43,003 bases of DNA from the NCBI GenBank assembly GCA_009787785.1, contig WQSR01000006.1:1-43003 (forward strand). Reading direction: 5' to 3'. Positions within the stretch are counted from its first letter, which is position 1; each line of letters starts with the position of its first letter. The notes under the pieces are model-generated. The model saw only the letters and a list, made by a program, of their open reading frames with translations, was not told the origin of the DNA and did not search any database. The DNA is from Defluviitaleaceae bacterium (lineage in GTDB: Bacteria; Bacillota; Clostridia; Lachnospirales; WQUN01). Made by a program: the position numbers and the translations under genes. Below, in pieces: positions 8,499 through 16,354 of this stretch.

Positions 8499-9236
8499 TT
8501 ATTCACCACCCACCAAAAACATCGTTCCGCAAGCCGCCAAAATCTCCCAGCTATGGAAGTGGTTATCAAGGTCGGGCAATTCCAAAGTGAAGAGAATGGA
8601 ATATCCGCTTCTGTCATAATCTTCATCCCGTGTAGGTGCAGCCGTGGCGATGATGTAAACCGTAAGCTCAGAAAGGGTTTCTACGGTTTCGTTGTTCAGC
8701 AAAAAAGTATAAACATCGCCTCCATGCCGTAGGCTTACAAGACCGTCATGGTGCCGGCCGAGCGTTACCGCTTCGCGTCCAACACCGTTTTGAATCATGC
8801 TGAACCAATGCCCATTTTCAGGATTCTGCCAAAGCACCAGAATTTCCTGCGGATTTGGATTGGCCGTGTGTGCATTCATTCGTGTGGGGCGGCCGTGGTC
8901 GAAGAAGCTGTACGCAAATGCCACAAGGCGCACCAAATGTTGCCCACTGCCGCCATAAGCAACACGCAACGTAGCAGGAACCGCGCCTCCGGCAATAAGC
9001 GCATCGGATGTTATTGCTATGTCGTTAAAATCATCGCCATCTCTGAATACATACTCCATTGTTTCGTTGCGGTGCAAGTTGTATGTGCCGTTCCACAGAG
9101 AAACCGTGTTAGCATCCTTTTCAATTGAAATCATCGGACTGAGCCAATCAACATCGTTATTATTGCTACCACAGCCCACTAAAACAAGCCCCGCCGTAAT
9201 TGCGAGTATCAAAAAGAACATGTTTTTTTTCACCAT
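8499..9236 (-). CDS. Secreted lipoprotein of unknown function
   Basis: A 245-residue protein with a classic lipoprotein signal peptide (lipobox VLVGC, then SNNN). The mature part is beta-rich without recognised catalytic motifs; it has SLWNGTYNLHRNETMEYVF and YILFTLELPDLDNHFHSWE-like stretches with scattered histidines (LGRHHDGLVSLRH, NHFHSW). AAGGAG lies nine bases before the ATG. It is two bases from the ZnuA-like gene and in the same operon, so a surface metal-capture or chaperone role is plausible. No family assigned. Confidence 0.8.
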   Translation of the reverse strand: MVKKNMFFLILAITAGLVLVGCGSNNNDVDWLSPMISIEKDANTVSLWNGTYNLHRNETMEYVFRDGDDFNDIAITSDALIAGGAVPATLRVAYGGSGQHLVRLVAFAYSFFDHGRPTRMNAHTANPNPQEILVLWQNPENGHWFSMIQNGVGREAVTLGRHHDGLVSLRHGGDVYTFLLNNETVETLSELTVYIIATAAPTRDEDYDRSGYSILFTLELPDLDNHFHSWEILAACGTMFLVGGE

Positions 9237-9285
9237 GAATCGCTCCTTATATAATTGAAGTTAGATGTCGGCGTTTAACACCGCT

Positions 9286-9633
9286 TCAATTATTAAAGCG
9301 CACCTTCAGGGAAATAAGGCTTATGTAAGGTATATGTTGAAAATCAAAATTAACTGCCGGAAAGGGCAAAAAAGACAAAGCTGTTGTAGACAATCTGCTT
9401 ATCACACTGTAATACTGTGGCTGATTTTTCACATTGGCGAAATTTAAGCATGTTTTACAGCATGTTTCCGTTCCAATACAATCATCCTTATGTGTGTCAT
9501 CATGACAGGCATGGGTGTGGGTAGCCATGACATAAGCGGAAGCGACGGGGGATATAAAAGACAGGGTTAAACACAGCACCAGCATGAACGACAAGATTGC
9601 TTTAGTTTTGAATATTTGTAATTTCGCTACCAT
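9286..9633 (-). CDS. Secreted His/Cys-rich small protein, likely metal binding
   Basis: A 115-residue protein with an N-terminal signal peptide (about 1-33, ending VASAYVMA). It is followed by a compact His/Cys cluster (HTHACHDDTHKDDC, then ETCCKTC) that could bind Zn, Cu or Ni. The remainder is hydrophobic without an obvious domain. It lies between a thioredoxin-like gene and a lipoprotein gene of the Znu operon. AAGGGG precedes the ATG. I recall similar short proteins beside Zn transporters in Clostridia but cannot name a family. Confidence 0.75.
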   Translation of the reverse strand: MVAKLQIFKTKAILSFMLVLCLTLSFISPVASAYVMATHTHACHDDTHKDDCIGTETCCKTCLNFANVKNQPQYYSVISRLSTTALSFLPFPAVNFDFQHIPYISLISLKVRFNN

Positions 9634-9659
9634 GAGAACCCCTTATTTGGTAATTGCCA

Positions 9660-10223
9660 TTATTGCGACAATAGTAAACTTACTGCCTCTTGAAGCGTAG
9701 ATTCATTTATTGCACCCACAATCCTTGCAATGATATTGCCATCCGCATTTATAAAAACCGTATCGGGGATTGCACGAATGCTATACGCCCTTGCCGCTTC
9801 TCCAATTGCATCAAAATAAACAGGAAGTGTATATCCGTTAGCGGCAATAAAATCATCCACGGCTTGCCGGGTTTCCCTCCCACCGGGAAGGTTAATTTTC
9901 AGCATGTGAATATCATCTCCCATTTCTCTGTACAATTGTTCAAAGTAAGGGGAGCTTTGCACACAGGACGGACACCAAGTAGTCCAAAAATTAAGCACGA
10001 TGGGCCTTCCAAAGAAATCGGACAGTCGTACTTCGTTTCCATCTACATCATGGACGGTAAAATCGTAAGCCGTTTCTCTGGGTTCATCTGTCACTGCTTC
10101 AATCAGCAACAAATTATCCGGGGCATCGGTTCTGTTTCCAATCCGATTATAAGCAACTGCGGCAATAGCAAGCAATGCCGTAAATACGAAAAGCCCTATG
10201 AAAACATTTATTTTTTTACGCAT
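9660..10223 (-). CDS. Membrane-anchored thioredoxin-like protein (TlpA/ResA)
   Basis: An extracytoplasmic thiol-disulfide reductase of 187 residues. A signal anchor (about 5-25) leads to a TlpA/AhpC-TSA type thioredoxin fold with NFWTTWCPSC as the CxxC active site and a cis-Pro in AIPDTVF. It would be re-reduced by the CcdA protein encoded upstream. The ATG at 10223 is chosen because AAGGAG lies just upstream; a longer reading runs back into ccdA. In a metal operon it may keep cysteine ligands or metal-binding proteins reduced. Confidence 0.9.
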   Translation of the reverse strand: MRKKINVFIGLFVFTALLAIAAVAYNRIGNRTDAPDNLLLIEAVTDEPRETAYDFTVHDVDGNEVRLSDFFGRPIVLNFWTTWCPSCVQSSPYFEQLYREMGDDIHMLKINLPGGRETRQAVDDFIAANGYTLPVYFDAIGEAARAYSIRAIPDTVFINADGNIIARIVGAINESTLQEAVSLLLSQ

Positions 10224-10234
10224 GACAGCACTCC

Positions 10235-10942
10235 TTATGCAAATAAAGCGATAAAACGCCCAAAAATCCCGGTCATCATAAGTATGCCAACCAGCACCAG
10301 CAACCCCCCTGACAGACAATTAATGACCCGATAATGCTTTTTAATAAAATCGAAAGCGTCTTTGAGGCGGTCAATCAGCACAGCACTGATTATAAAAGGA
10401 ATTCCCAAGCCCATCGAGAAAATAAAGAGCATGAACATTCCCTCCAGCATATGCCCCTGCTGTGAAGCCCGTAAAAGTGCCGCACCCAAGAACGCGCTGA
10501 TACACGGTGTCCACCCGATAGAAAACACTACACCGAAGAGAAAAGCGGATGGAAAGGATAAGGGCTTTGCCGCCGTGCCTATTATTTTTATTCTTCTACG
10601 CGCTGATATAGGCGTAAAATTTAATCGCAGGGAAGGCAAAACACCCAAATAGTTCAATCCAAATACCACAACCACCAACCCGGTTAGTATATTTACTGCT
10701 GTGTTATACTCCTGTAAAAACCTCCCGATAATTCCGGCAAAAGCACCCAGCGTAACAAATATAGCCGTAAACCCAAGCACAAATCCGACTGCATTACGCA
10801 GTGGCTTTCCAATCGTTGTCTGCTCACCGTTCTTATTTGCATTTCCCCCCGCAAAATAAGACACATACACCGGTAACATAGGCAGTAAGCAGGGAGAAAC
10901 GAAGGTTATAATTCCCTCTAAAAACAATAATGCGTACTGCAC
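10235..10942 (-). CDS. ccdA: CcdA-family thiol-disulfide electron carrier
   Basis: A six-helix membrane protein of 235 residues that carries reducing equivalents from cytoplasmic thioredoxin to extracytoplasmic thioredoxins. The two essential cysteines are visible in FVSPCLLPMLP (helix 1) and GWTPCISAFLG (helix 4). It lies eleven bases before the TlpA-like gene, a well known partnership. It is longer than the smallest CcdA proteins because of an internal loop (NFTPISARRR). Confidence 0.93.
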   Translation of the reverse strand: MQYALLFLEGIITFVSPCLLPMLPVYVSYFAGGNANKNGEQTTIGKPLRNAVGFVLGFTAIFVTLGAFAGIIGRFLQEYNTAVNILTGLVVVVFGLNYLGVLPSLRLNFTPISARRRIKIIGTAAKPLSFPSAFLFGVVFSIGWTPCISAFLGAALLRASQQGHMLEGMFMLFIFSMGLGIPFIISAVLIDRLKDAFDFIKKHYRVINCLSGGLLVLVGILMMTGIFGRFIALFA

Positions 10943-10970
10943 AGAACGCCAACCCTTCCAAACGTGCTGT

Positions 10971-13052
10971 TCATTCGTACCGTCTTACACTCAGTCCGCT
11001 TAACGCAAGGGTTGATAGATTGTGTAAAACAGCAGATGCCGGAGGTGTTATCGCACCTCCAATGCCAAGTAAAAGAAGCAGCGTATTGAACCCTAAAATA
11101 GCACGATAATTTACGCGGATGCGATTCAACAACTGATTACTTAAAATGCGCAATTCAACCAAGCCGTCTAATGTTTCGGAAAGCAAGGTGATATCCGCCA
11201 CTTCCTTTGCTATGTCTGCGCCGTCCTTCATAGCCACAGAAACATCTGCGCAAGAAAGTGCGGGAGAATCGTTAATTCCGTCTCCTACCATTACTACGGT
11301 ATGTCCGCTCCCGCGCAAAGAGCGGAGGATTTCCGCTTTGCTTTCGGGGAGGACTTGGGAATGGTATTCATCTATGCCTAGCGTTTCGCAAACCCTTCGA
11401 GCGGCGGCTTCCCCATCCCCTGTAAGCATGATGATTCGTTTCATTCCCAATTTTCTAAGTGTATCCAGCACCGCCTTTGCTTCGGTGCGAACCGGGTCAT
11501 TTACACAAATCATCCCGGCGGCTTTACCGCCTGCGGCTAAATAGATAACGGAGTACCCGTCAGATTCCTTTTCGATGATGGCTTTTTCTGTGTCGCTTAA
11601 GGGAATGCCCTCGTCATCAAAAATAAAATGCTCGCTTCCGATAAGCACTTTCTCACCGTTTAATATGGACGAAATCCCATGTGCAACAATATATTCCACG
11701 TCGGCGTGTTCTTCTGCGTGGTGCAAATTTTCTTTTTCCGCTTGGCGAACAATGGCCTTGGCTACACTGTGCGGGAAATGTTCTTCTAAGCAAGCCGATA
11801 TTTTTAACACTTCATCGGGGTTAAATCCGTCAAAAGCCACAACCTTTTCCACTTCGGGGCTTGCAACGGTGAGCGTACCAGTTTTATCGAATACAATCGT
11901 ATCCGCAAGGGCAAAGGCTTCCAGGTGCTTGCCACCTTTTACAAGAATTTTGCGGTTGGCGGCCTCACGCATAGCAGAAATAATACATATCGGCGTGGTA
12001 AGTTTAATGGCGCAGGAATAGTCAACCATTAGCACCGACGTAGCTTTGGCAATGCTTCCGGTAAATAGGAATGTCAGCGCGGATGCAATAAAACTAAAGG
12101 GAACAATCGTATCTGCCAATTTTTCCGCCTTACTTTGTATGCCAGCCTTTAATGCTTCCGATTGGTTAATCATAGACACGATGTTTTGGATGCGGGTATT
12201 GTCTGCCAGGGTTTTCACTTTTATTGTCATCGAACCTTCTTCAACGATGGTTCCGGCGTATACGCTGTGCCCGGGCTTTCGGAGGGCGGCTAAGGGCTCT
12301 CCGGTCATTGAGGATTCGTTTACCAGTGCGGTCCCTTCTTCCACTTCCCCGTCCAACGGGATAATGCCCCCCATGCGCACACGAATAATATCGCCTATGG
12401 CAATGCGGGACAGCGGCATCAAAACATCACCATCCGCGGTAACGGCCCAAACATTGTCAATGTTTAAGATAAGACTTTGCGATAAGGTGGCATTGGCTTT
12501 TTTGCGCGTGTACTCTTCCAGGAGGTCGGTAATGCGCAAAAGTGCCATAATCGAAGCGGCGGTAGCAAAATCCCGCTTGCATATAGAAGCGGTTATGGCC
12601 GTGGCATCCAATACGTCAACATTTAATTTCCCCTGTCCAAGTGCAGTGAAACCACGCTTCCAAAAATAAAGCGCGTTTTTCAATGTCAAAACTACCCTGA
12701 TGGGAGGCGGTAAAAATATTCGCGTAAAAAGAAGTTTTCCCAGGGCAATAGAAAATGAGCGGATAAAATTTTCATCCAACTCATCAATGGCGTTATCTTC
12801 ATTTAACGGGTTTATTTCCTTAACCTTCAAGCCACCTAAAAACTCCAGCAGTTTATCACGCTCAGGTTTTTCATAGTGGATTAGTAGACCCCCGTTTACA
12901 TGGCTGGCCTGCGCGGAGTGTATCCAGGGATGGGTAACAAGCATTTTTTCCAGGCCGCGCCCTTGCGCCTTTGAAAAAGCGTGTTGCCCCCATCGGATGC
13001 GCAACCTGCCCGGTTTGTCGTATATGGTTTTATAACGCAAAACATCACCCAT
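10971..13052 (-). CDS. P1B-type heavy-metal ATPase with SC motif
   Basis: ATP-driven metal transporter of 693 residues. The N-terminus (about 12-72, PGRLRIRWG and GGLLIHYEK) resembles the HMA_2 domain rather than a CxxC HMA domain. The actuator has SSMTGEP, phosphorylation is at DKTGTLT, and the ATP-binding domain has the EEHFPHSVAK box and GDGINDSPAL. The metal helix reads VDYSCAIKLTTP where most P1B pumps have CPC, so Ser-Cys replaces Cys-Pro-Cys; this suggests a different metal, possibly Mn, Fe, Ni or Co. The downstream CcdA/TlpA genes and the Znu importer share the operon. Direction is presumably export. Confidence 0.92.
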   Translation of the reverse strand: MGDVLRYKTIYDKPGRLRIRWGQHAFSKAQGRGLEKMLVTHPWIHSAQASHVNGGLLIHYEKPERDKLLEFLGGLKVKEINPLNEDNAIDELDENFIRSFSIALGKLLFTRIFLPPPIRVVLTLKNALYFWKRGFTALGQGKLNVDVLDATAITASICKRDFATAASIMALLRITDLLEEYTRKKANATLSQSLILNIDNVWAVTADGDVLMPLSRIAIGDIIRVRMGGIIPLDGEVEEGTALVNESSMTGEPLAALRKPGHSVYAGTIVEEGSMTIKVKTLADNTRIQNIVSMINQSEALKAGIQSKAEKLADTIVPFSFIASALTFLFTGSIAKATSVLMVDYSCAIKLTTPICIISAMREAANRKILVKGGKHLEAFALADTIVFDKTGTLTVASPEVEKVVAFDGFNPDEVLKISACLEEHFPHSVAKAIVRQAEKENLHHAEEHADVEYIVAHGISSILNGEKVLIGSEHFIFDDEGIPLSDTEKAIIEKESDGYSVIYLAAGGKAAGMICVNDPVRTEAKAVLDTLRKLGMKRIIMLTGDGEAAARRVCETLGIDEYHSQVLPESKAEILRSLRGSGHTVVMVGDGINDSPALSCADVSVAMKDGADIAKEVADITLLSETLDGLVELRILSNQLLNRIRVNYRAILGFNTLLLLLGIGGAITPPASAVLHNLSTLALSGLSVRRYE

Positions 13053-13054
13053 TT

Positions 13055-13276
13055 TTACGCTTCGGTTTCCTTCACCGAATCCATGTACAGGTCAGTAGCT
13101 TCCTCTTTTATGTTTTGGATTTTTTCCAACGCATCTTTTTGGATTTTCATTCCAGTCGCTACCCCTTGAACAGCCAATTTGTGCGCTGCCTTGCTCTTGA
13201 GAAAGGTCTTTCCAAGTACGGTAGCCACAACCCCACCCACGAAGAATAGGAACTTTTCATTTTTCAATAGTTTCAT
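13055..13276 (-). CDS. DUF6110-like small membrane protein
   Basis: A 73-residue protein: an N-terminal hydrophobic helix (FLFFVGGVVATVLG), a KSKAAHKLAVQGVATGMK amphipathic segment and a charged C-terminal helix. As I recall, small proteins of this type (DUF6110) regularly sit beside HMA_2-type P1B ATPases, as here, two bases upstream of the pump gene. It may be an accessory or regulatory subunit. The ATG at 13276 follows AGAGGA; an upstream in-frame ATG lacks a ribosome site. It is the first gene of the leftward operon. Confidence 0.75.
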   Translation of the reverse strand: MKLLKNEKFLFFVGGVVATVLGKTFLKSKAAHKLAVQGVATGMKIQKDALEKIQNIKEEATDLYMDSVKETEA

Positions 13277-13349
13277 TTGAAACCATCCTCTCTTGAGTAA
13301 TCTTGGTACACATTGCAGATAGTACGAAATCACAAATATAATTGCATGA

Positions 13350-13378
13350 ATGGTAAACTATGCAGATGAGCATGTCAA
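13350..13378 (-). promoter_or_regulatory. Candidate promoter of the leftward metal operon
   Basis: On the minus strand, TTGACA (13378-13373) and TACCAT (13355-13350) are separated by 17 bases. About 75 bases remain to the first start codon. It does not overlap the TTAG-N6-CTAA operators, so this operon may be regulated differently from feo. Confidence 0.5.
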
Positions 13379-13404
13379 CATAAGCCAAATATAAAAATCT
13401 ATGC

Positions 13405-13434
13405 TTGACAAGTGAAGTTAGCGTATGCTAACAT
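13405..13434 (+). promoter_or_regulatory. Candidate feo promoter
   Basis: TTGACA (13405-13410) and TAACAT (13429-13434) with an 18-base spacer. The first operator palindrome lies between and over these boxes, an ideal site for repression. Confidence 0.65.
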
Positions 13435-13516
13435 GGATATATTAGGCAAGACTAACTCATTCAACCGCGCCGTAAAGCGCATTTTTTTCAGCATACAAGT
13501 TAGCTTCAACTAACTT
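13417..13516 (+). promoter_or_regulatory. Three DtxR-family-like operators upstream of feoA
   Basis: Three inverted repeats share half-sites (G/A)TTAG and CTAAC with a constant 6-base spacer: 13417-13432 (GTTAGCGTATGCTAAC), 13441-13456 (ATTAGGCAAGACTAAC) and 13499-13514, the last extended to AAGTTAG/CTAACTT at 13497-13516. The first overlaps the promoter and the last abuts the feoA ribosome site. The pattern resembles iron boxes of DtxR/IdeR-type repressors. The likely repressor is the DtxR/MntR protein at 27494-27877 or a chromosomal homologue. Confidence 0.8.
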
Positions 13517-13530
13517 GCGGAGGGACAAAT

Positions 13531-13776
13531 ATGGTAGGAACAGTAAGTCTATACAAGGCTCAAAAGAGCGTCCCCTTACAAGTGGCATCTGTGCCGGATG
13601 TAGGGTTGTTGCAAAACCTCGGATTGCGCGTTGGCACAAAGGTGGCTGTTCAGCACCGCTACGCTTTCGGAGGGCCGGTACTGTTGGATATTGAAAATTC
13701 TTTTTCCGTAGCACTTGGAAAAGACATAGCAACACAAATAATTGTTGGAGGGTTGCCAAAACATGAGTTGCCATGA
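13531..13776 (+). CDS. feoA: Ferrous iron transport protein A (FeoA)
   Basis: An 81-residue SH3-like FeoA protein: SLYKAQKSVPLQVASVPD, LLQNLGLRVGTKVAV and the terminal strand with VALGKDIATQI fit the family. FeoA is a cytoplasmic partner required for FeoB function. GGAGG precedes the ATG at good spacing, directly behind the third operator. The gene overlaps feoB by 14 bases. Confidence 0.93.
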   Translation: MVGTVSLYKAQKSVPLQVASVPDVGLLQNLGLRVGTKVAVQHRYAFGGPVLLDIENSFSVALGKDIATQIIVGGLPKHELP

Positions 13777-15679
13777 TGTCAAATTGGACGAGAGTGTCCT
13801 AAAAAAACCGAATAAAATTTTGCTTATAGGCAACCCGAATGTAGGCAAGAGCATCTTTTTTACCGAACTAACCGGGATTCATGCCGTAAGCTCGAACTAC
13901 GCTGGAACAACGGTAAACTTTATGGAAGGCCGTCTCACGGTTGGTGGGAAGGAATATGTGCTGATTGATGCGCCGGGTACATATTCGTTAGAGCCATCTT
14001 CAGAAGCGGAAGCTGTGGCTTCGCGCCTCATGGAGAGCGGGGCTTTAGCCATTGTTTGCGTGTTGGATGCTTCCAATTTGGAGCGCAACCTTCACCTTGC
14101 GATGGAGCTTAGGCAACATAAAATCCCGTTGGTATTTGCATTAAACCTTGCCGATGTCGCCAAGCGAAAAGGTATAGACATTAATGCCAAACTTCTTGAA
14201 CAGGAACTGGGTGCCCCGGTCGTTGAAACTATCGCAGTAAAAAAGCAGGGGCTGGATGAACTTGTACTTAGATTAGGGGAAGTGCTGGATTCACCGAAAA
14301 ACTGTGCTGATTCACCCTGCGGCAGTTGTTCCTCATGCCAATATACAGAGCCGGGGGACAAATGGCTTTCCGCAAAGGAAATCACATCGCGTGTCGTCAA
14401 AGTGAATACCGCAAACCCCAGCTTCCTGGACAGACTTGGAAAGAAAATGGTTAAACCATTTCCCGGTCTGCCGATTGCGTTCCTTGCATTAGCGTTGTTG
14501 GTTGGTGTGGTGGTTTTCGGTGGTCGGATGCTGCGGATGCCGCTCATTATGCTGACGGACGGTTTAATTATTCCGTTTTTCAGGAATTTATTTGAAGGTA
14601 TCTTTGCTATTTTTGCATCGGAGGGCGGTCAGCTTTCCTATCGCTACCTATTTTATGACGGCGGCTTCCAAACAGGATTTCGGATATTTACAGATGGCGC
14701 ATGGATGTCGGCTGATTATGGTGCCTATGCCGCTGTCGGGGGCTTCGCCAGCGTTCTTCTGAATGTCTTGATTGGTGAATACGGTATTTTCGTAATCAGT
14801 TTCCAATGGATAATCGCATTGATTTTGCCTTATGTGTTCTCGTTTTACATCGGCATCACATTTTTGGAGGATTCGGGATATTTACCGAGGGTCAGCGTTC
14901 TTTTCGACAACATCATGCGCAAGCTGGGTGTACAAGGCGGCAGTTTAATCCATGTGTTTTTGGCATTGGGCTGTGCAGTACCCGCTATCCTTGGAAGCAG
15001 AACAGCTACCACTAAAAAAGAAAAAATGATGATTGCAACGGTGATTTGTTTTGCTGTGCCATGCATATCACAAATAGGCGCGTTAGTTGCTTTGATGGGT
15101 GCTTTTTCGTGGTGGATGTCGCCTTTGATGCTGTTGTTTGCCATGTTCTTGTTCGTTGTCGTGGCGTTGATTGCCGGAAGGATAATTAAAGGGAAGGTAG
15201 ACCCGTTAATTATTGAAGTCCCCAATCTTCTGATGCCGACCCCAAAAACATACTTTAGAAAACTTTGGATTCGTATGAGGCATTTTTTGAAAGATGCGGA
15301 GCTGCCAATGCTTGCCGCAGTATTTCTTGCCGCTATTCTGGCGGGAACCGGTGTTCTCAGTATTATAGCCAATCAAGCGCAGGTTCAAATGATTGTCAGC
15401 GGATGGTTGGGAATGCCGGAAGAAGCCGTTGTGTCGCTTGTTTTGGGCATTGTGCGCCGTGAAATGTCTGTAGCACCTTTACTCATCCTTAATCTCACCT
15501 ATTTGCAAGTGTTTGTTGCCGGTGTTGTTTCTCTGTTGTATTTACCGTGTCTTTCTGTGTTTGGCATTCTTGCAAAAGAATTTAAGTTAAGATTCGCTGT
15601 TGTTATTTTTGTAGGCACTGTTGTTTCAGCAATTTTTGTTGGTGGTGTCATAAACCAAATCGGCCAGTTGTTTATATAG
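13763..15679 (+). CDS. feoB: Ferrous iron transport protein B (FeoB), divergent
   Basis: GTP-dependent Fe(II) importer of 638 residues. The N-terminal G domain has GNPNVGKS (G1), a central Thr in the AGTTVN switch (G2), DAPGTYS (G3) and NLAD (G4). A Cys-rich insert (CADSPCGSCSSC, about 177-188) follows the G domain. The membrane part has the first Gate block with EDSGYLPRVSVLFD and GCAVPAI. In the second half the usual GARLPVY segment is replaced by CFAVPCISQIGAL, so metal path residues differ from classic FeoB. Start: ATG at 13763, 10 bases after GGAGGG; an earlier TTG lacks a ribosome site. It is slightly short for the family. Confidence 0.93.
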   Translation: MSCHDVKLDESVLKKPNKILLIGNPNVGKSIFFTELTGIHAVSSNYAGTTVNFMEGRLTVGGKEYVLIDAPGTYSLEPSSEAEAVASRLMESGALAIVCVLDASNLERNLHLAMELRQHKIPLVFALNLADVAKRKGIDINAKLLEQELGAPVVETIAVKKQGLDELVLRLGEVLDSPKNCADSPCGSCSSCQYTEPGDKWLSAKEITSRVVKVNTANPSFLDRLGKKMVKPFPGLPIAFLALALLVGVVVFGGRMLRMPLIMLTDGLIIPFFRNLFEGIFAIFASEGGQLSYRYLFYDGGFQTGFRIFTDGAWMSADYGAYAAVGGFASVLLNVLIGEYGIFVISFQWIIALILPYVFSFYIGITFLEDSGYLPRVSVLFDNIMRKLGVQGGSLIHVFLALGCAVPAILGSRTATTKKEKMMIATVICFAVPCISQIGALVALMGAFSWWMSPLMLLFAMFLFVVVALIAGRIIKGKVDPLIIEVPNLLMPTPKTYFRKLWIRMRHFLKDAELPMLAAVFLAAILAGTGVLSIIANQAQVQMIVSGWLGMPEEAVVSLVLGIVRREMSVAPLLILNLTYLQVFVAGVVSLLYLPCLSVFGILAKEFKLRFAVVIFVGTVVSAIFVGGVINQIGQLFI

Positions 15680-15704
15680 GCTACTGTTTAGGGAGCGAAG
15701 GAGT

Positions 15705-15785
15705 GTGAAAAACGAAGAAAAAAGCGAAAAAAGTCTTTTGTTTATGGCTCTGTACAAGGCATTGGGTTTTATGAACCAAAAATAA
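15705..15785 (+). CDS. Possible 26-residue peptide between feoB and the surface-protein genes
   Basis: GTG start with GGGAG nine bases upstream, and a reading of charged N-terminus (KNEEKSEKS) followed by an amphipathic LLFMALYKALGFM. No cysteines, so it is not the Cys-rich FeoB-associated protein. Short enough to be chance. Real FeoC/FeoB-associated peptides occur at this position in other operons. Confidence 0.3.
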   Translation: MKNEEKSEKSLLFMALYKALGFMNQK

Positions 15786-15808
15786 ATAATCTAAGAAGGA
15801 GAAGCAAA

Positions 15809-16354
15809 ATGGTAAAAAAAATAACGCGCGCATTACTATTCAGCGTACTTGCGATGGCATTGCTGACCACAACCGTATTAGCGCACGAGATAATGTCGGA
15901 GTTTTCACCAAACCCCGGTGTAAACGAAGGGGTAGTTGAATTTTTCTTCGATAATTATGAGTTAGCAAGTTTTATCGGAGTTACGGTATTCGACACTGCC
16001 GGCGTACAAATTGCGAGCGGTGTCACCGACGCGATGGGGAGATTTGACTTCTCTGCTTATGAAAATGTCGGACATATAATAGGGCGATATGACGATGAGC
16101 ACATACAAATCCACATTGTCGCTGAAAGAACTATGTATATTGTCGGCATGGATTTCGCAGGCACTTATGTTCCTTACCATCAGCTTGACCAGTTGCTTCG
16201 CGGCTTTGTGCTGTCGCGGTGGTGGCTGAACATATTTGTGTTGGCAATCCCCGGAGGTATCCTTGTTGCATCGGTCGTCTTTTTCGGTGTGAAAGTATAC
16301 TTAACAAAATCAGATAAGAAGGGAGGCATGAAACAAAATGAGCAAACTGCTTAA
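15809..16354 (+). CDS. Surface-anchored beta-sandwich protein with predicted N-terminal His
   Basis: A 181-residue protein: signal peptide to about 25 (LTTTVLA cleavage, giving HEIMSEF as mature start), an extracytoplasmic beta domain (about 30-125) with VTDAMGRFDF in a carboxypeptidase-regulatory-like turn, a transmembrane helix (about 143-165) and a short basic tail. The predicted N-terminal histidine could coordinate metal with its own amino group, as in CopC and related proteins. AAGGAG precedes the ATG. It overlaps the next gene by 17 bases. Not assigned to a family; function inferred as metal handling at the surface. Confidence 0.78.
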   Translation: MVKKITRALLFSVLAMALLTTTVLAHEIMSEFSPNPGVNEGVVEFFFDNYELASFIGVTVFDTAGVQIASGVTDAMGRFDFSAYENVGHIIGRYDDEHIQIHIVAERTMYIVGMDFAGTYVPYHQLDQLLRGFVLSRWWLNIFVLAIPGGILVASVVFFGVKVYLTKSDKKGGMKQNEQTA

